Shown: piece after piece, positions 44,435 to 53,072 of the stretch
How the letters are laid out: the number at the start of each line of letters is the position of its first letter
Position numbering within the stretch: position 1 is the first letter of the stretch
Notes under the pieces: generated by a model
What the model was told of the DNA's origin: nothing
What the model saw: only the letters and a program-made list of their open reading frames with translations
The model's database searches: none
Assembly: GCA_014860745.1 (NCBI GenBank)
Contig: JACZJC010000021.1
Span: 45,396-109,395 of the forward strand
Source of the DNA: Anaerolineales bacterium
GTDB lineage: Bacteria > Chloroflexota > Anaerolineae > Anaerolineales > Villigracilaceae
Direction of reading: 5' to 3'
Length of the DNA stretch: 64,000 bases
Translations under genes and position numbers: made by a program

Positions 44435-45277
44435 ATGGACAGAGAACAACATATGACGAACGAAACCAAACAAAAAGTCCGTGAATTTTACGATGAGATC
44501 GGCTGGCAGCAGGAGGATGATGGCAATTATCAAAACGCCCGCTATGAAGACCTGCGCCCAGTCTCGCGCGAATATATTCATAAGACCCGCCTGCGCGTAA
44601 TGAATGGACTCATTCCAACGGGCAGGCTCCTTTTGGATGCGGGTTCCGGTCCCGTGCAATATGAAGAATACAAAATCTATTCAAAGGGCTATCAGAAGCG
44701 CATCTGTCTGGATATTTCCATTCAAGCCTTGCGTGAGGCTCGTGAGCGAATCGGCTGCCATGGTTTATTCGTCGTCGGCGATTTAGCTGACCTGCCCTTC
44801 AAACAAGAATCTTTTGACGGCGCTGTTTCCATGCACGCCATTCACCACCTTGCACTGACGGAACATCCGCGTGCATACAGCGAAATCCATCGCGTGCTTG
44901 CAGGCGGGCGGACAGCCGCCATAGTCAACGGCTGGGATAATCCGCTGTTGATTCGCGCTGCTGAGCCGTTGATCGGTCTCATGCGAAGATTATCAGGCCG
45001 TGCCGAAAAAAAGAAAAAAGAATGGTTGAACGAGGAAGACCCCGCGGGTACTTTCGTTCAAAAGATGACCCCTGCATGGCTCAAACGGGAGATCGGCTCG
45101 AAGATGACTGTTGAGATCAAACCCTGGCGCAGCATGAGCACGCGCATCATGCGCTGGTTTGTCCGTCCGTTTGGCGGGCGGGCGTTCTTGAAATTCATCT
45201 TCTGGCTCGAAGGTGTCTTCCCGAAATTCTTTGCCGAGAACGGGCAATATCCGTTGATCGTGATCCGCAAATCGTAA
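44435..45277 (+). CDS. SAM-dependent methyltransferase
   Basis: 280 residues from the ATG at 44435; an ATG at 44453 is equally possible, as neither has a clear ribosome site because the repeat ends just upstream. Core motifs are LLLDAGSGPVQYEEYKIYSKGYQKRICLDIS, LADLPFKQESFDGAVSMHAIHHL and IHRVLAGGRTAAIVNGW. It belongs to the Methyltransf_11 type with an extra C-terminal 90 residues. With the Wzt chain-end binding domain upstream, chain-terminating methylation is one possible job (inference). Confidence 0.78.
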   Translation: MDREQHMTNETKQKVREFYDEIGWQQEDDGNYQNARYEDLRPVSREYIHKTRLRVMNGLIPTGRLLLDAGSGPVQYEEYKIYSKGYQKRICLDISIQALREARERIGCHGLFVVGDLADLPFKQESFDGAVSMHAIHHLALTEHPRAYSEIHRVLAGGRTAAIVNGWDNPLLIRAAEPLIGLMRRLSGRAEKKKKEWLNEEDPAGTFVQKMTPAWLKREIGSKMTVEIKPWRSMSTRIMRWFVRPFGGRAFLKFIFWLEGVFPKFFAENGQYPLIVIRKS

Positions 45278-47299
45278 ATGAAAAAACCATTTCCTGAAAT
45301 TTTATTTTTGCTTCTTATCCCGGCCTTTGTGTTTCTGCCACACATCGGCAGCCTGACCTATTTCAAGGACGATTGGTATTACGTCTACGATGGCATGGTG
45401 GGAGGCGCGAAGATCTTTCATGAAATGTTCCGCATCGACCGTCCTGCGCGCGGCTTTTTCTTCGAACTTTATTTTTATTTATTCGGCGCCAACCCGCTGG
45501 CATATCATCTCGGCGCATTTTTCTGGCGCGGGCTGAGCGCCATCGGCGCTTTGTGGATATTCAATAATCTGTGGCCGGGGGAAAGAAAATTCGCTTTCAT
45601 CGCCGCCCTGCTGTTCGCCATATACCCCGGTTATTTCTGGTGGATCAGCGCCATCGAATATCAACCCATGATTGCCAGCCTTGCCTTGCAGGTACTATCG
45701 ATTGCATTCACATTGAAAGCAATTCAATCGTCAAATCAAATTTCAAAAATTGCATATCTGGTTGGCGCGATTCTGACGGGTTGGGTTTACATCGCTCTTG
45801 TTGATTATGCCATCGGCATGGAATTCTTCCGCTTTCTGTGTGTGTTTATTTTGATTAACCGAACATCACAGGATTCTTTCTGGAGGAAGGCCTTCGCCTC
45901 TTTCCGCGCCTTGGGCTGGAACCTGCTTATCCCGATCGGTTTCTCCCTCTGGCGCACCCTGCTCTTCGAAAACCAGCGCGAAGCTACTGATATTGGCGGG
46001 CAATTGAGTGTGTTTCTGAAAAGCCCCATCGCCACTGCCATGGACTGGTTTTTTCAACTCTATAACAGCCTGTTAAACCTCGGTGTTCTAGCGTGGATCA
46101 ATCAATTCCCCGCCTTTTTGCAGGGACTCCGTCTCCGCGAGACCGCGCTTGGATTGTTCATTGCCATCGTTGTAGTTTTGCTCCTCGTCCTTGTGGAGAG
46201 GATGATCAAAGGATCAGCGGAGGCGAATGATTGGGATGGCGGGCAGGAACAGGTACGGAAAGAGGCGTTGATGCTTGGGGGGCTGGGTATGATCCTCGGT
46301 ATCCTGCCGGTCATCCTGGCGAATCGATATGTCAACATCACGGGCTTCTCCCATTATGGATTGCCCGCTTCGCTGGCTGCGGCTCTTTTCATGGCTGGGT
46401 TCCTGGAATCGTTATCCCCGCAGCGTGCGCGTTCAGTGATGTTATTTGTGATCGTTGGTTTTGCAGCCCTCGCGCATTTTGGAATTGCGGCCAGTGCGGC
46501 GGTGGAGGAGACTGCGCTTCAAAAATTTTGGTGGCAGGTGAACTGGCGTGTGCCTGCCCTTCGCGCCGGGACGACTTTGGTGATCAACTATCCGCTGCCC
46601 GGCATGGGCGATGGCGGTTACGGCCTGATGGAAGCGGCGAATGTGATCTATTTTCCGGAGCCGACGGGTCAAGTTCCTGTGCACTATCCTGTTTCAGGGC
46701 TGACGCTCAACAACGAAACGCTGCCAGAAATTTTGGAAGGTTCGCAATTCAAACAAATGCAGTATCGCAGCCACACCATTGACCTTGATTATGAGAATTT
46801 ACTGCTCATCAGCCAACCAACTCTGGGCTCGTGCGTGCATGTGATTGATGGCGGCCAGCCGCTGATCTCTATGTATGACCCTGTCAATGTGTCACTTGCC
46901 GCGCCGTCTTCAAGAATCGAGAATGTGATTGTGGATGCAGAGCCTGCCCTGCCGCCTGAATATATTTTTGGAAAAGAGCCTGAACGTAATTGGTGTTTTT
47001 ACTTCCAAAAAGCGGACCTGGCTTCGCAATTGGGCGAATGGAAGGATGCGGCGGCTCTTGGTGAGGAAGCCATTCGCCTCGATCTTAGCCCGGAAGACCG
47101 CTCGGAGTGGCTGCCGTTTTTAAAGGCATATGCCATCACCGGAAATGCAGAACGACTCGCGCAAACTGCCAGACGGATTACTGGTGATAGATCTCTGCGC
47201 CAGCAGGCTTGTGATATGCTGACCGCTGTTCAGGAGCCTTTGACGCCAGAGGTTCGCCAGGTAATTGCCGTGGAGTATTGCAGGAGCGCAGAGGAATGA
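45278..47299 (+). CDS. Polytopic membrane protein with C-terminal soluble domain (paralogue 1)
   Basis: 673 residues. Membrane segments run from residue about 5 to 410. The first outside loop has YFKDDWYYVYDGMVGGAKIFHEMFRIDRPARGFFFELYFYLFG, a DDW motif that suggests a GT-C-type active loop. The C-terminal 250 residues are soluble, with a helical tail (KADLASQLGEWKDAAALGEEAIRLDL) like a TPR repeat. The next gene encodes a close relative with the same layout. It directly follows the methyltransferase stop. Function unknown. Confidence 0.65.
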   Translation: MKKPFPEILFLLLIPAFVFLPHIGSLTYFKDDWYYVYDGMVGGAKIFHEMFRIDRPARGFFFELYFYLFGANPLAYHLGAFFWRGLSAIGALWIFNNLWPGERKFAFIAALLFAIYPGYFWWISAIEYQPMIASLALQVLSIAFTLKAIQSSNQISKIAYLVGAILTGWVYIALVDYAIGMEFFRFLCVFILINRTSQDSFWRKAFASFRALGWNLLIPIGFSLWRTLLFENQREATDIGGQLSVFLKSPIATAMDWFFQLYNSLLNLGVLAWINQFPAFLQGLRLRETALGLFIAIVVVLLLVLVERMIKGSAEANDWDGGQEQVRKEALMLGGLGMILGILPVILANRYVNITGFSHYGLPASLAAALFMAGFLESLSPQRARSVMLFVIVGFAALAHFGIAASAAVEETALQKFWWQVNWRVPALRAGTTLVINYPLPGMGDGGYGLMEAANVIYFPEPTGQVPVHYPVSGLTLNNETLPEILEGSQFKQMQYRSHTIDLDYENLLLISQPTLGSCVHVIDGGQPLISMYDPVNVSLAAPSSRIENVIVDAEPALPPEYIFGKEPERNWCFYFQKADLASQLGEWKDAAALGEEAIRLDLSPEDRSEWLPFLKAYAITGNAERLAQTARRITGDRSLRQQACDMLTAVQEPLTPEVRQVIAVEYCRSAEE

Positions 47300-47301
47300 G
47301 T

Positions 47302-49323
47302 ATGCCCTCCATTAAGAAAGTATTTTCTCCCGATGTGCTCTTCCTATTTCTAATATCTGCGATTGTGTTTCTGCCGTATGCGATTCGGTTGACCTACTAC
47401 CTGGATGACTGGTACTACATCTACGACGGAATTGTTGCAGGTCCGAATATTTTTCATTCGATGTTTAGCGTGGACCGTCCCATCCGGGGTTATTTTTTCG
47501 ACGTTTTCTTTTCCTTGTTTGGACCATATCCGCTTACCTATCATCTTGGAGCGTATTTTTGGAGATTGGCTGCCGGTGTCGGGGCGTTTTGGCTGCTAAA
47601 TATTATTTGGGATGGAAACAACAGGATTAATTTTTTAATTTCCCTCCTGTTTATCCTTTATCCGGGATATTCCTGGTGGGTCAGTGCGATTGAATATCAA
47701 CCCATGGCGGCCAGCCTTGCCTTGCAGATATTTTCCATTCTTTTTACCCTGCTCTCCATTCAGGCGGTTGAGCCCGTCCTTAAAATATTTTATGCTTTGG
47801 TTGCGGTCATAACCGGTTGGACTTATATCGCTCTGGTGGATTACGCTATAGGGGCGGAAGTTTTCCGTTTTCTGTGCATCTATCTGCTCATTTCCCATAA
47901 CGTGTCTGAACGGATTCTAAAACGGATTGGTTTTGCGTTCCGGGCCTGGATACCTTTTTCGGCGATCCCCTTGGGATTTGTCATTTGGCGGGTTTTCCTT
48001 TTTGAAGGCGGGCGCAAAACCACAGACATCGAGTTTTATGACAGCAAGTTCATAACAGCTCCTGTTGATTATTTATTGAAGATGGGGTCTGATTTCTATT
48101 ATGGTATTTTGAATGCCGGTGTGAACGCCTGGTTTAAACAGCTTTATTACCGGTTGATTGAAGTTGACTTTGGAGTGCCTGCTCTGAGCGGAATTCTCGT
48201 CTTGCTGGTTGCTGCTGCTCTGGCGTGGATGGGTTATCTGTGGATGCGGCGGGATTTCTTTGGAGGGCAGGGCTTGTTGCAGACCATGCCGCGCGAGGCA
48301 TTGCTGCTCGGTTTTATTTCCCTGTCGTTCGGAGTGCTTCCGGTCGTTGTGTTCGGACGTTCAATAAACCTGGGCATATATTCTCATTACGGTTTGCCTG
48401 TTTCATTTGCTGCCGCCATCCTGCTCACCGGATTAATTTGTTATCTCCCATCCAGGTGTTTGCAATTTGTTGTGATTTCAGGTTTTCTTGTGGCCGCGGC
48501 GTTAACTCATTCGCTCCTCGGCGAAAAAACCCTGGTCCTGAAAAATTCCCTCGAGTCTTTCTGGTGGCAGGCTGCCTGGCGCATTCCTGGGTTTCGACCA
48601 GATTCCACTTTGGTGACGCTCTATCCCCACGGACAGATTGTCGACGATGATCTGGGTCTCCCGGAAGCAGCCAACTTAATATATTTTCCCGAACCCCGGG
48701 AGGAGACTCCCGTGCGGTTTTTGGTATCCATCATCATGCCAACGGAGAAGAATGTTGAATATATTTTGATGGGTAAACAGAAGAAAAAACAGGGGTATCG
48801 AACACATGAGATGGTTGTGGACTATGGAAATATCGTCGTGCTTACACAGCCCAGCCCGTTTTCATGCGTTCGTGTAATTGATGGGAACAACTTTATTTTT
48901 TCTGAAAGGGACTCGAATCCTATCAGGCGGATTTTTGTTCATTCGAAAATTGAAAACATCCGCATGATCGAAGACCGGAATCCCCCGGTATTTGCATTTG
49001 GGCATGAGCCTGAGCATGGATGGTGTTATTATTTTGAAAAAGTGGATTTGGCCGTGCAGCAATCAAATTGGGCGGGCGCCGTGCAATTGGGGGATCAAGC
49101 CCTGGCGCTTGGCCTGGCTCCAGCCGACCCGGTGGAATGGTTCCCGTTTGTACAAGCCTATGCCATGACTGAAAATGTGGAAAAGCTGAAAAATATTTTG
49201 ACACAGACAGAATCGAGCGGATTCTTTAATGAACAGATTTGTGAAGTGATACACCGCGCTGGTTCGAAATTCTCACCCCCTGCGGAAACGAGAGACCTGC
49301 TTGAAGAGTATAGTTGCCATTAG
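47302..49323 (+). CDS. Polytopic membrane protein with C-terminal soluble domain (paralogue 2)
   Basis: About 674 residues. The ATG at 47302 is chosen because GAGGA (47291-47295) lies six bases upstream; an ATG at 47296 overlaps the previous stop. It shares with paralogue 1 the loop YYLDDWYYIYDGIVAGPNIFHSMFSVDRPIRGYFF, the ISAIEYQPM-type segment (VSAIEYQPMAASLALQ) and the C-terminal PEHGWCYYFEKVDLAVQQSNW region. Tandem duplication is clear, but DNA has diverged well. It may transfer sugars from a lipid carrier or act in chain assembly; unproven. Confidence 0.65.
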   Translation: MPSIKKVFSPDVLFLFLISAIVFLPYAIRLTYYLDDWYYIYDGIVAGPNIFHSMFSVDRPIRGYFFDVFFSLFGPYPLTYHLGAYFWRLAAGVGAFWLLNIIWDGNNRINFLISLLFILYPGYSWWVSAIEYQPMAASLALQIFSILFTLLSIQAVEPVLKIFYALVAVITGWTYIALVDYAIGAEVFRFLCIYLLISHNVSERILKRIGFAFRAWIPFSAIPLGFVIWRVFLFEGGRKTTDIEFYDSKFITAPVDYLLKMGSDFYYGILNAGVNAWFKQLYYRLIEVDFGVPALSGILVLLVAAALAWMGYLWMRRDFFGGQGLLQTMPREALLLGFISLSFGVLPVVVFGRSINLGIYSHYGLPVSFAAAILLTGLICYLPSRCLQFVVISGFLVAAALTHSLLGEKTLVLKNSLESFWWQAAWRIPGFRPDSTLVTLYPHGQIVDDDLGLPEAANLIYFPEPREETPVRFLVSIIMPTEKNVEYILMGKQKKKQGYRTHEMVVDYGNIVVLTQPSPFSCVRVIDGNNFIFSERDSNPIRRIFVHSKIENIRMIEDRNPPVFAFGHEPEHGWCYYFEKVDLAVQQSNWAGAVQLGDQALALGLAPADPVEWFPFVQAYAMTENVEKLKNILTQTESSGFFNEQICEVIHRAGSKFSPPAETRDLLEEYSCH

Positions 49324-49379
49324 GATTTAAAAAGTGTAGATAAACCGGGCTTGCTCAAAGCCCTGAACAAGGAGAATTC

Positions 49380-50390
49380 ATGGACTGGAAAAATCAAGTT
49401 GTGCTTATCACGGGCGGGACGGGCTCGTTTGGCAAGAAATTCACAAAAATCCTGCTGGATGAACATCAGCCGAAGAAGGTCATTATCTTCAGCCGCGATG
49501 AATTGAAGCAGCATGAAATGCAGGTAGGCGGATTCAACGATCCGCGCCTGCGCTATTTCATTGGAGATATTCGCGACCGCGAACGTCTCCTGCGCGCCAT
49601 GCACGGCGTGGATATTGTCGTCCATGCGGCGGCGCTCAAGCAGGTGCCTGCATGTGAGTACAACCCGATGGAAGCCATCAAGACCAACATCATGGGCACG
49701 GCCAATGTGGTCGAAGCCGCGTTGGATGCGGGCGTCAAAAAAGTGATGACCATCAGCACCGATAAAGCCGTCAGCCCGGCGAACCTTTACGGGGCTACAA
49801 AGCTCGCGGCAGAGAAGTTGACGATTCAAAGCAACGCCTATGCCGCGGGGTCGGCAACCAGATACTCGTGCGTCCGATACGGGAACGTCGTCGGCTCGCG
49901 CGGCTCGGTGGTGCCGTTATTTCTGAAACAGCGCGCCAACGGCAAAGTCACCATCACCGATGACCGTATGACCCGCTTCTGGCTTTCGCTGGATCAGGGC
50001 GTGCGCTTTGTGATCGATTGCATCGAGCAGATGGAAGGCGGCGAGGTCTTCGTGCCGAAGATCCCCAGCACAAAAGTGATCGACCTCGCAAAGGCGATTT
50101 CGCCAAATGCCGACGTGGAGATCATCGGCATCCGTCCCGGCGAAAAATTGCATGAAATGCTCATCTCTGAAGATGAAGCCCGCCATACCATCGAGCTTGA
50201 AAAAATGTTCGTCGTCCAGCCCGCCGAAGCGACCTGGTTTGGCTATCAGTGGCAGTCAAAAGGAAAACTTTTGGAGGATAACTTCCACTACTCAAGCGAC
50301 AACAATACCGAGTGGCTGGATGTGGAAGGCATCAAAAAATTCATTGCACCCTTCGAGGAATTGTTTGCAGAGGGTAAACTTGAAGGATAA
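49380..50390 (+). CDS. pseB: UDP-GlcNAc 4,6-dehydratase (inverting), PseB family
   Basis: 336 residues. ITGGTGSFGKKFTK (10-23), SRDELKQHEMQ, HAAALKQVPACEYNP, and the catalytic set Asp128/Lys129 (STDKA) with Tyr137/Lys141 (YGATK) are PseB features; RYGNVVGSRGSVVPLF and GIRPGEKLHEML complete the family pattern. PseB makes UDP-2-acetamido-2,6-dideoxy-L-arabino-hexos-4-ulose, the first step to pseudaminic acid and related sugars. AAGGAG precedes the ATG. The usual PseC aminotransferase does not follow; an RmlD-like reductase does. Confidence 0.9.
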   Translation: MDWKNQVVLITGGTGSFGKKFTKILLDEHQPKKVIIFSRDELKQHEMQVGGFNDPRLRYFIGDIRDRERLLRAMHGVDIVVHAAALKQVPACEYNPMEAIKTNIMGTANVVEAALDAGVKKVMTISTDKAVSPANLYGATKLAAEKLTIQSNAYAAGSATRYSCVRYGNVVGSRGSVVPLFLKQRANGKVTITDDRMTRFWLSLDQGVRFVIDCIEQMEGGEVFVPKIPSTKVIDLAKAISPNADVEIIGIRPGEKLHEMLISEDEARHTIELEKMFVVQPAEATWFGYQWQSKGKLLEDNFHYSSDNNTEWLDVEGIKKFIAPFEELFAEGKLEG

Positions 50391-50463
50391 GAAACCTCAG
50401 GCTTCATGTGCCGAATGATCATATGCCTGAAAACCTGATAACCTGAAATTTGGAACCCGAAAC

Positions 50464-51381
50464 ATGAAACTCCTACTTACCGGCGTCAGCGGTTTGCTCG
50501 GTCTCAACTTCGCACAGGAAACGATGTCTGCGCACGAAATTACCGGCGTGGATCGCGGCAAACTGCTCCATGCGCCTTTCAAGGTTTTGAAACAGGATTT
50601 GCTTGACTCAAACGCCGTAGACTCCATCCTCGATTCAGCCGCGCCTGAATGGGTGGTCAACTGCGCCGCGCTTGCGGACCTCGATGCATGCGAGGAGGAC
50701 CCGGACCTGGCCAAACGCCTGAACACCGACCTGCCGCGCCGCTTCGCGCGTGCCTGCAAGGCGCGGAACATTCCCTTCGTTCATATCTCCACCGATGCCG
50801 TCTTCGACGGGGAGAAGGATGGCTTTTATTCCGAAGAGGATATGCCCAATCCACTCGGCGTTTATGCCAAAACCAAGCTGGAAGGTGAATGGGCTGTGCT
50901 CACGGAAAACCCAAAGGCCATGGTGGCACGCGTCAACTTTTACGGGTGGAGCCTGGCCGGCAGACGCAGCCTGGCGGAATTTTTCTTTAATAACCTGACC
51001 AACAGCAAAAGCATGAGCGGATTTACCGATGTCATTTTTTGTCCGATGCTGGTGAACGATACTGCCCGGACTCTGGTGGCCATGCTTCAGCGCGGTTTGA
51101 GCGGTTTGTATCATCTTGTTGGGCCGCAGGCCATGAGCAAATATCAGTTTGGCGTGGAGATCGCCCGCAAATTCAGCCTGCGCGAGAGCGAGATCTCGCC
51201 CAAATCCATCCTTTCCTCCAGCCTCACCGCCCGCCGCTCCAACAATTTGTGGCTTTCCACCCACAAATTAACCGCAGATTTGGGGCGGGATTTACCGGAT
51301 TTTTCCACAGGTTTGAACGAGTTTTGCACACAATACCAGCAGGGTTATCCACAGAAACTGCGCAGTTATCAACAGGCTTAG
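50464..51381 (+). CDS. RmlD-like NDP-4-keto-sugar reductase
   Basis: 305 residues of the RmlD substrate-binding SDR family: LLTGVSGLLGLNFA at the N-terminus, NCAALADLDACEEDP, HISTDAVFDGEKDGFYSEED and YAKTK with Tyr/Lys. dTDP-4-keto-rhamnose reductase is the best known member. Here, next to PseB, it may reduce the PseB product toward an L-QuiNAc/L-FucNAc type sugar, by analogy with WbvR/CapF-type enzymes. The end of the gene overlaps the first DnaA-box-like sites. Confidence 0.8.
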   Translation: MKLLLTGVSGLLGLNFAQETMSAHEITGVDRGKLLHAPFKVLKQDLLDSNAVDSILDSAAPEWVVNCAALADLDACEEDPDLAKRLNTDLPRRFARACKARNIPFVHISTDAVFDGEKDGFYSEEDMPNPLGVYAKTKLEGEWAVLTENPKAMVARVNFYGWSLAGRRSLAEFFFNNLTNSKSMSGFTDVIFCPMLVNDTARTLVAMLQRGLSGLYHLVGPQAMSKYQFGVEIARKFSLRESEISPKSILSSSLTARRSNNLWLSTHKLTADLGRDLPDFSTGLNEFCTQYQQGYPQKLRSYQQA

Positions 51382-51544
51382 CCAGTTTTTTCAGCTAAAA
51401 CCGCCGAATTATCCACAGGTTTATCCAAAGAATCGGCAATTCTTCCACTGTCTTTGGGCGTTTCCTGGCGTACAATCCACGTTCTGAGCAAAGTTATCCA
51501 CAGAATCCCAGCACTTATCCACAGATTTTTATAGGTTATTCACA
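51301..51544 (+). other. Cluster of DnaA boxes (possible oriC-like or DnaA-titrating site)
   Basis: Matches to TTATNCACA occur at 51345, 51409, 51494, 51515 and 51536 (four are TTATCCACA). TTTTCCACA (51301) and TTTTGCACA (51322) match the looser TTWTNCACA form. TTATCAACA (51366) and TTATCCAAA (51421) are near misses. All are on the plus strand within 244 bases, partly in the end of the RmlD-like gene and mainly in the 173-base gap before DUF4260. No dnaA or dnaN gene is in the window. Confidence 0.75.
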
Positions 51545-51554
51545 AGGAACCCAC

Positions 51555-51914
51555 ATGAAAACCCTTCTCCGCCTCGAAGAATTCCTGATGTTCGTCCTGG
51601 CCTTGTTTCTTTTTTCAGAATTGGACTATTCGTGGGGACTCTTCGCCCTCCTTTTCTTTACCCCGGATTTAAGCATGCTCGGCTATCTGGCAAATCCCCG
51701 CCTCGGTGCCTGGACCTATAACCTGATCCACCACAAAGGGCTTGGCATCACGCTCTATGCTTTGGGCTCCCTACTTGCCACCCCCTGGCTAATGTTTGCT
51801 GGAACCCTGCTTTTCGCCCACTCCAGTTTCGACCGCATCCTCGGCTACGGCTTGAAGCACGAAGACTCTTTCCAGAATACGCATTTGGGCAGGATTGGAA
51901 ATTCAAATAGGTGA
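51555..51914 (+). CDS. DUF4260 family small membrane protein
   Basis: 119 residues with three or four hydrophobic segments. FTPDLSMLGYLANPRLGAWTYNLIHHKGLG and FAHSSFDRILGYGLKHEDSFQNTHLGRIG are the DUF4260 landmarks (His and Asp conserved). Function of the family is unknown. It looks unrelated to glycan synthesis and starts 10 bases after the last DnaA box. Its stop lies in a palindrome. Confidence 0.85.
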   Translation: MKTLLRLEEFLMFVLALFLFSELDYSWGLFALLFFTPDLSMLGYLANPRLGAWTYNLIHHKGLGITLYALGSLLATPWLMFAGTLLFAHSSFDRILGYGLKHEDSFQNTHLGRIGNSNR

Positions 51915-51941
51915 CAGTCACTTTCAAAGTAACTGTCACCT
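51909..51941. repeat. Near-perfect palindrome before the NeuB-family gene
   Basis: AGGTGACAGT (51909-51918) and ACTGTCACCT (51932-51941) are perfect arms; ACTTT/AAAGT inside extends the stem with one mismatch. It contains the stop of DUF4260 and could end its transcript. Confidence 0.8.
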
Positions 51942-51960
51942 CCACTAATCTGGAGGAACA

Positions 51961-53031
51961 ATGGAAATCAAATTCGGAAATCGCACAATTGGACTAAACC
52001 ACCCCACCTACTTCATTGCGGATATTGCCGCCAACCATGATGGTGACATGGAACGCGCCAAAAAGCTCATCCGCCTCGCAAAAGAAGCAGGCGCGGATGC
52101 AGCCAAGTTCCAGAATTTCGACGCGCCGAAGATCGTCTCAGATTATGGCTTCAAATCCATGAATCGCGGACAGGTATCACATCAAGCTTTGTGGAAAAAA
52201 TCTGTCTTTGAAGTCTATAAAGGCGCATCCATTCCCTTTGAATGGTCGATGACTCTCGTTGAAGAATGTAAAGAAGTTGGAATTGATTATTTTTCCTCTC
52301 CATACGATTTTGAAGCGATTGATTTTCTTGACCAGTATGTAGAAGTGTACAAGGCAGGTTCGGGTGAAATTGACTGGATCGAAGCGCTGGAACGAATGGC
52401 GAGCAAAGGCAAGCCTTTCTTTATTGCCACGGGTGCATCTACGATTGGTGAAGTGCAAAAGGCAGTCCATGCGATTTTGAAGATCAACAAACAACTGGTG
52501 CTGATGCAGTGCAATACCAATTACACCGCCAGCCCGAATAATTATGATCATTTGCATGTGAATGTCTTGAAAACGTATGCAACTATGTTTCCCGACGTAA
52601 TTCTTGGTTTGTCTGACCATACTCATTCGGTTGCACCTGTTCTCGGTGCGGTGACTTTGGGTGCGCGCGTGATCGAACGTCACTTTACCGACAGCAACGA
52701 CCGTGAAGGTCCTGACCACAAGTTTGCGATGAACCCTGAAAATTGGGCAAAAATGGTCGAAGAGACTCGTCTGCTTGAACGCTCTCTCGGCAGTCCCGAT
52801 AAGTTTATCGCTGACAATGAGCAGGATACAAAAGTCGTCCAACGCCGCTGTCTGCGGGCGGCGCGTGAGATCAAAGCGGGCGAAGTCTTTACCCGTGAAA
52901 TGATCGATGTGCTGCGTCCCGCCACTCCCGGAGCGATCAAGCCCGACCAGATTCAAAACGTTATCGGTACAAAGGCGCTGGCAGACATGCCCCTCGGCAA
53001 AGAACTGCGCTGGACGGATTTAGGTGCGTAA
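51961..53031 (+). CDS. N-acetylneuraminate/nonulosonic acid synthase (NeuB/PseI/LegI family)
   Basis: 356 residues: a TIM-barrel domain (YFIADIAANHDGDMERAKKLI, AKFQNF, YFSSPYDFEAIDFLD, YKAGSGEIDW, GLSDHTHSVAPVLGAVTLGARVIERHFT) and a C-terminal SAF antifreeze-like domain from about 290 (RRCLRAAREIKAGEVFTREMIDVLRP). It condenses phosphoenolpyruvate with an N-acyl hexosamine to a nine-carbon acid. The PseB gene upstream favours a Pse-type sugar, the LegB-like gene at 13159 a Leg-type sugar. GGAGG lies before the ATG. Confidence 0.9.
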   Translation: MEIKFGNRTIGLNHPTYFIADIAANHDGDMERAKKLIRLAKEAGADAAKFQNFDAPKIVSDYGFKSMNRGQVSHQALWKKSVFEVYKGASIPFEWSMTLVEECKEVGIDYFSSPYDFEAIDFLDQYVEVYKAGSGEIDWIEALERMASKGKPFFIATGASTIGEVQKAVHAILKINKQLVLMQCNTNYTASPNNYDHLHVNVLKTYATMFPDVILGLSDHTHSVAPVLGAVTLGARVIERHFTDSNDREGPDHKFAMNPENWAKMVEETRLLERSLGSPDKFIADNEQDTKVVQRRCLRAAREIKAGEVFTREMIDVLRPATPGAIKPDQIQNVIGTKALADMPLGKELRWTDLGA

Positions 53032-53037
53032 TATATT

Positions 53038-53064
53038 GTAGGGGCGAGGTCACCTCGCCCCTAC
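53038..53064. repeat. Palindromic repeat, family B, copy 1
   Basis: GTAGGGGCGAGG (53038-53049), TCA loop, CCTCGCCCCTAC (53053-53064): a perfect 12-bp hairpin in the gap between the NeuB-family gene and a GT4 gene. Confidence 0.88.
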
Positions 53065-53072
53065 GTTTGCAT

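Noticed and set aside
49380..50390. FnlA/CapE (UDP-L-FucNAc pathway) instead of PseB
   Set aside because: The STDKAVSPANLYGATK and RDELKQHEMQ segments and the GIRPGEKLHEM tail match PseB more closely; an RmlD-like neighbour keeps the other option open but less likely.
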